Assembly: GCF_000695685.1 (NCBI RefSeq)
Contig: NZ_JFFR01000025.1
Location: 393,172-457,171 of the forward strand
Length of the DNA stretch: 64,000 bases
Reading direction: 5' to 3'
Origin: Vibrio fortis
GTDB lineage: Bacteria > Pseudomonadota > Gammaproteobacteria > Enterobacterales > Vibrionaceae
How positions within the stretch are numbered: position 1 is the stretch's first letter; each line of letters begins with the position of its first letter. The notes beneath the pieces were generated by a model. It was not told the origin of the DNA. It was given only the letters and a program-made list of their open reading frames with translations, and ran no database searches. Both the position numbers and the translations under genes were made by a program. This document shows positions 61,653-64,000 of the stretch, one piece after another.

Positions 61653-62864
61653 ATGCAAAGCCAAACTGCCCCCAGTTCCCAACCTGAAACACCTCAGCTA
61701 GGTCTAATGCTGTTTTTGATTCTTGGTGCAATTGGTGCTTTGACGCCACTTGCCATCGACATGTACCTGCCTGCGATGCCAACGATCGCCAAAGACCTTG
61801 GTGTGACTGCCGGTGAAGTTCAAATCACGCTTACGGCTTATACTGCTGGTTTTGCGCTAGGACAGCTGCTTCATGGCCCATTGGCAGACAGCTACGGCCG
61901 TAAACCCGTTCTACTGATTGGTGTGGTTCTGTTTGCGATTGCGTCCATGGTTAGTGCAACAACGCATGGCATTGAAGCGCTGACTTATGTTCGTACCGCG
62001 CAAGGTTTTGCGGGCGCAGCGGCAGCCGTAATTATTCAAGCTGTCGTGCGTGACATGTTTGATCGCGAAGATTTTGCAAGAACCATGTCGTTCGTGACTT
62101 TGGTAATGACGGTTGCGCCGCTGGTGGCACCAATGATTGGTGGTTACTTGGCGTTGTGGTTTGGCTGGCGTTCGATTTTCTGGGTATTGGCAATCTTCGC
62201 TGTGATCGTGATTCTTGCTGTCTCGTTTAAGATTCCTGAAACCTTGCCAGTAGAGAAGCGTCAACCGTTGCGTTTTAAAACGACGATGCGTAACTACTTC
62301 CGCTTATGTAAAAACACAACAGCGATGGGACTCATCTTCTCGGGGGCGTTTTCATTTTCAGGTATGTTCGCGTTCTTAACGGCAGGCTCTTTTGTTTACA
62401 TTGATATCTACGGTGTACGTCCAGACCTTTTCGGCTACCTGTTTGGCTTAAACATTGTTGCCATGATTCTGATGACCAGCATTAACGGTCGTATGGTGAA
62501 AAAGGTAGGCTCTCATACTATGTTGAGAGTGGGGCTGGCGATTCAACTGCTCGCGGGTGTTGGCTTGTTCATTGGCTGGAGTTTAGATCTCGGTCTTTGG
62601 GGTATCGTGCCATTTGTGATGCTATTTATCGGCACACTATCAACCATCGGTAGTAATACTATGGGTTTGCTGCTTAGCGGTTACCCAAATATGGCGGGCA
62701 CAGCTTCGTCGCTCGCGGGTACATTACGTTTTGGTACAGGCTCTGTAGTGGGCGCAATCGTTGCGTTCCTACCGAGTGACAGTGCTGGCTCTATGGTCAT
62801 TGTGATGGCTCTGTGTGCCGTACTTTCAGCACTACTTTATTGGACATTAGGAAAGAAGGCATAA
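61653..62864 (+). CDS. bcr: Bcr/CflA-family multidrug efflux MFS transporter
   Basis: 403 residues with 12 hydrophobic helices. The motif between helices 2 and 3 is GPLADSYGRKPVLLIG. The start LGAIGALTPLAIDMYLPAMPTIAKDL is typical of Bcr (drug:H+ antiporter 1 group). GGAG precedes ATG 61653. It would expel drugs such as bicyclomycin or sulfonamides, or peptides, using the proton gradient. It is adjacent to rsuA as in E. coli and overlaps the next gene by one base. Confidence 0.9.
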   Translation: MQSQTAPSSQPETPQLGLMLFLILGAIGALTPLAIDMYLPAMPTIAKDLGVTAGEVQITLTAYTAGFALGQLLHGPLADSYGRKPVLLIGVVLFAIASMVSATTHGIEALTYVRTAQGFAGAAAAVIIQAVVRDMFDREDFARTMSFVTLVMTVAPLVAPMIGGYLALWFGWRSIFWVLAIFAVIVILAVSFKIPETLPVEKRQPLRFKTTMRNYFRLCKNTTAMGLIFSGAFSFSGMFAFLTAGSFVYIDIYGVRPDLFGYLFGLNIVAMILMTSINGRMVKKVGSHTMLRVGLAIQLLAGVGLFIGWSLDLGLWGIVPFVMLFIGTLSTIGSNTMGLLLSGYPNMAGTASSLAGTLRFGTGSVVGAIVAFLPSDSAGSMVIVMALCAVLSALLYWTLGKKA

Positions 62865-63526
62865 TGTCAAAATACTACATTGAAATTCAAAAGCTGGTTA
62901 ACACAGCACTCGACGAGTTAACGGCTCTACACAAATCTGGCAAAGCGGTAGACGCGCCGATTGCTAATAACCTTTACTTGGTGCGCTGGGTAACTAAGGC
63001 TATTAAATCGCAAGCTTATGATCGCTGTGTTGCTGCGGACCTGATTCGCTGGCAGAAGCAGGGGCGTTCTAAGGGTAATAACTCGGATCTAACATTTACA
63101 TTCCGTCGAATCTCGGCGTTTTATGCTCAATTCTTCCCACAGGGTGAAGAGCCAAAGCCGCTTAAAGACAGTGACGTTGAAGCCTTCATGGACAAGATGT
63201 ACGACATGGGTTGGAGCGTTTCAAGTGAAGACGAACTGACCACAGGTGGCAAAATTCAATTTTTCACTGATGGCGAGCACTCATTCGCACTTTGTGGCAA
63301 GCAGTGTGACGACTCGTTTGATGGTGAACTGATGGTGAAACCGATGAACTGGTTTGTTCGTGGTAACCACGCTGAGTTTGTTCAAGCTGCAATGGAGTCT
63401 GGCTTTATGCTTCATAAAGTGACTGACTACAAATCAGCAGTGAAATATCACGGTGAATACATTGTTTACCCAGCGAACCAAGGTAACCAACTGGCTGAGA
63501 TCCCAATTAGCTTTATTGCTGAGTAG
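62864..63526 (+). CDS. DUF2913-like protein
   Basis: 220 residues, soluble. MSKYYIEIQKLVNTALDELT, then DRCVAADLIRWQKQGRSKGNN recalls DUF2913, which has a conserved GRSxGxN-type motif near residue 70. The C-terminal half (GWSVSSEDELTTGGKIQFFTDG and NWFVRGNHAEFV) is beta-rich. Its ATG overlaps the bcr stop (TAATG), so it is translationally coupled to bcr. The function is not known. Confidence 0.6.
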   Translation: MSKYYIEIQKLVNTALDELTALHKSGKAVDAPIANNLYLVRWVTKAIKSQAYDRCVAADLIRWQKQGRSKGNNSDLTFTFRRISAFYAQFFPQGEEPKPLKDSDVEAFMDKMYDMGWSVSSEDELTTGGKIQFFTDGEHSFALCGKQCDDSFDGELMVKPMNWFVRGNHAEFVQAAMESGFMLHKVTDYKSAVKYHGEYIVYPANQGNQLAEIPISFIAE

Positions 63527-63555
63527 CAGATACGGGATACGAGATGAGAGATACG

Positions 63556-63581
63556 AAGAGCGGAATTATCCGCTCTTTTTT
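63556..63581 (+). terminator. Rho-independent terminator
   Basis: AAGAGCGGA (63556-63564) and TCCGCTCTT (63569-63577), followed by T. It ends the bcr/DUF2913 transcript and borders the minisatellite, whose unit contains the same CCGCTCTT text. Confidence 0.85.
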
Positions 63582-63584
63582 GTA

Positions 63585-63920
63585 CCGAGCCTCGACCTGT
63601 ATCCACTCTTAAGTTTTTACGTATCCGTTACTCGAATCCCGAATCTGTTTTTAAATCTCTTCGTATCCCGCCACTCGAATCCCGAATCCGCTTTTCAATC
63701 TCTTCTCATCTCGCCACTCGAATCCCGCATCCGCTCTTAAGTCTTTTCGCATCTTGCCACTCGAATCTCGTATCCGCTTTTGAGTCTTTTCGCATCTCGC
63801 CACTCGAATCTCGTATCCGCTTTTGAGTCTTCTCGCATCTCGCCACTCGAATCCCGAATCTGCTTTTAAATCTCTTCGTATCCCGCCACTCGAATCCCGC
63901 ATCCGCTCTTAAGTCTTTTT
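63585..63920. repeat. 43-bp minisatellite, about 8 units
   Basis: CCACTCGAATC recurs at 63671, 63714, 63757, 63800, 63843 and 63886, always 43 bases apart, with weaker units starting near 63585 and 63628. Units differ by a few bases, e.g. CCCGAATCCG or CTCGTATCCG after the shared start. There are no spacers between units, so it is not CRISPR. The unit length is not a multiple of 3, so the open frames on the reverse strand are artefacts. Confidence 0.92.
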
Positions 63921-63940
63921 GATGTGACCCCATTAAAGTA

Positions 63941-63967
63941 GACACTTAATACGGAGTATTAAGTGTC
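63941..63967 (+). promoter_or_regulatory. hairpin covering the transposase ribosome binding site
   Basis: GACACTTAATAC (63941-63952) and GTATTAAGTGTC (63956-63967) pair perfectly with a GGA loop and end at the base before ATG 63968. The GGAG ribosome binding site is in the loop and the first base of the second arm. Confidence 0.7.
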
Positions 63968-64000
63968 ATGAAAGTAAAATCACAAAGACAATATACAGAC
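63968..64000 (+). CDS. IS3-family transposase OrfA, N-terminus (partial)
   Basis: ATG 63968 begins MKVKSQRQYTD, the usual kind of OrfA start before the helix-turn-helix (typically followed by EFKxEAV). Only 11 codons are in the window. The start is locked in a hairpin that would let transcripts begun outside the element give little transposase. Confidence 0.6.
   Translation, partial: MKVKSQRQYTD

Larger units (their letters stand above)
63923..64000 (+). mobile_element. left end of an IS3-like insertion sequence (partial)
   Basis: TGTGACCCCATTAAAGTAGA starts abruptly after the last minisatellite unit and resembles the terminal inverted repeat of a group of IS3-family elements (TGACCCC...). 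A transposase-like frame starts 45 bases in and runs off the edge. The right end is outside the window. Confidence 0.7.

Noticed and set aside
63585..63920. CRISPR array
   Set aside because: The units are directly joined with no unique spacers and no cas genes are near.
63651..63945. Two overlapping reverse-strand open frames with repeated FEWRD/IRVAR text
   Set aside because: They are translations of the 43-bp minisatellite, have no ribosome binding site, and the period is not a multiple of 3.

Overview
The window looks like a chromosomal segment of a marine Vibrio. Reasons: a conserved radD-rsuA-bcr block, an rplY gene, a DUF3450/TtpC/ExbB/ExbD/TonB/TPR operon of the vibrio TonB2 kind, a PhoP/Q-like pair resembling CarRS/VprAB, a VPR/VCR-like integron attC site, and moderate GC with short Shine-Dalgarno-led genes. 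All calls were made by reading the sequence; no database search was run. I saw no rRNA, tRNA or CRISPR array.

Layout. 1-11.8 kb is ordinary core: the end of a membrane protein, a chemoreceptor with a sigma-28-like promoter, a pseudouridine synthase and a methyltransferase, a reverse-strand ynjB-ynjC-ynjD-ynjF-like ABC operon, a META-domain lipoprotein, small conserved genes, a DEAD-box helicase and a PilZ protein. 11.9-21.7 kb mixes intact genes (M14 carboxypeptidase, NifW-like protein, ferrichrome-type TonB receptor, HAD phosphatase, two LysR regulators) with two gene remnants: the 3' end of torA (TMAO reductase) and the last codons of a PL7 alginate lyase. 21.9-28.5 kb carries a large MscK/MscM-type channel, an unknown protein, GNAT and PhzF enzymes and a two-domain PTPS-family protein.

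28.5-40.3 kb is an AT-rich accessory region of short, mostly hypothetical genes. It contains a tandem duplication of about 2 kb (VOC-gene tail, spacer, and a 505-aa secreted helical-repeat protein) and a run of cassette-like genes (DUF4272, lipoprotein, RDD, BLUF photoreceptor, DUF2007, DUF695-like, DUF4476-like, DUF2513, nitrilase). At least one clear and one degenerate attC-like site lie in it, with no integrase gene in the window.

40.6-43.3 kb holds rplY, a glycosyltransferase and a DedA-LssY fusion. 43.3-56.2 kb is the most coherent system: a six-gene TonB energising operon diverges, across a spacer with three Fur-box-like sites, from a TonB receptor, a YddA/SbmA-type ABC protein and an M16 lipoprotein protease. 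This gene set matches the Fus/PqqL protease-associated import systems, which bring iron proteins such as ferredoxin into the periplasm and cut them; here a dedicated TonB motor sits beside them.

56.2-64 kb returns to core genes (sensor kinase, response regulator, PepSY protein, radD, rsuA, bcr, DUF2913-like), then a 43-bp minisatellite and the left end of an IS3-like element whose transposase start is preceded by a 12-bp perfect hairpin covering the ribosome binding site.
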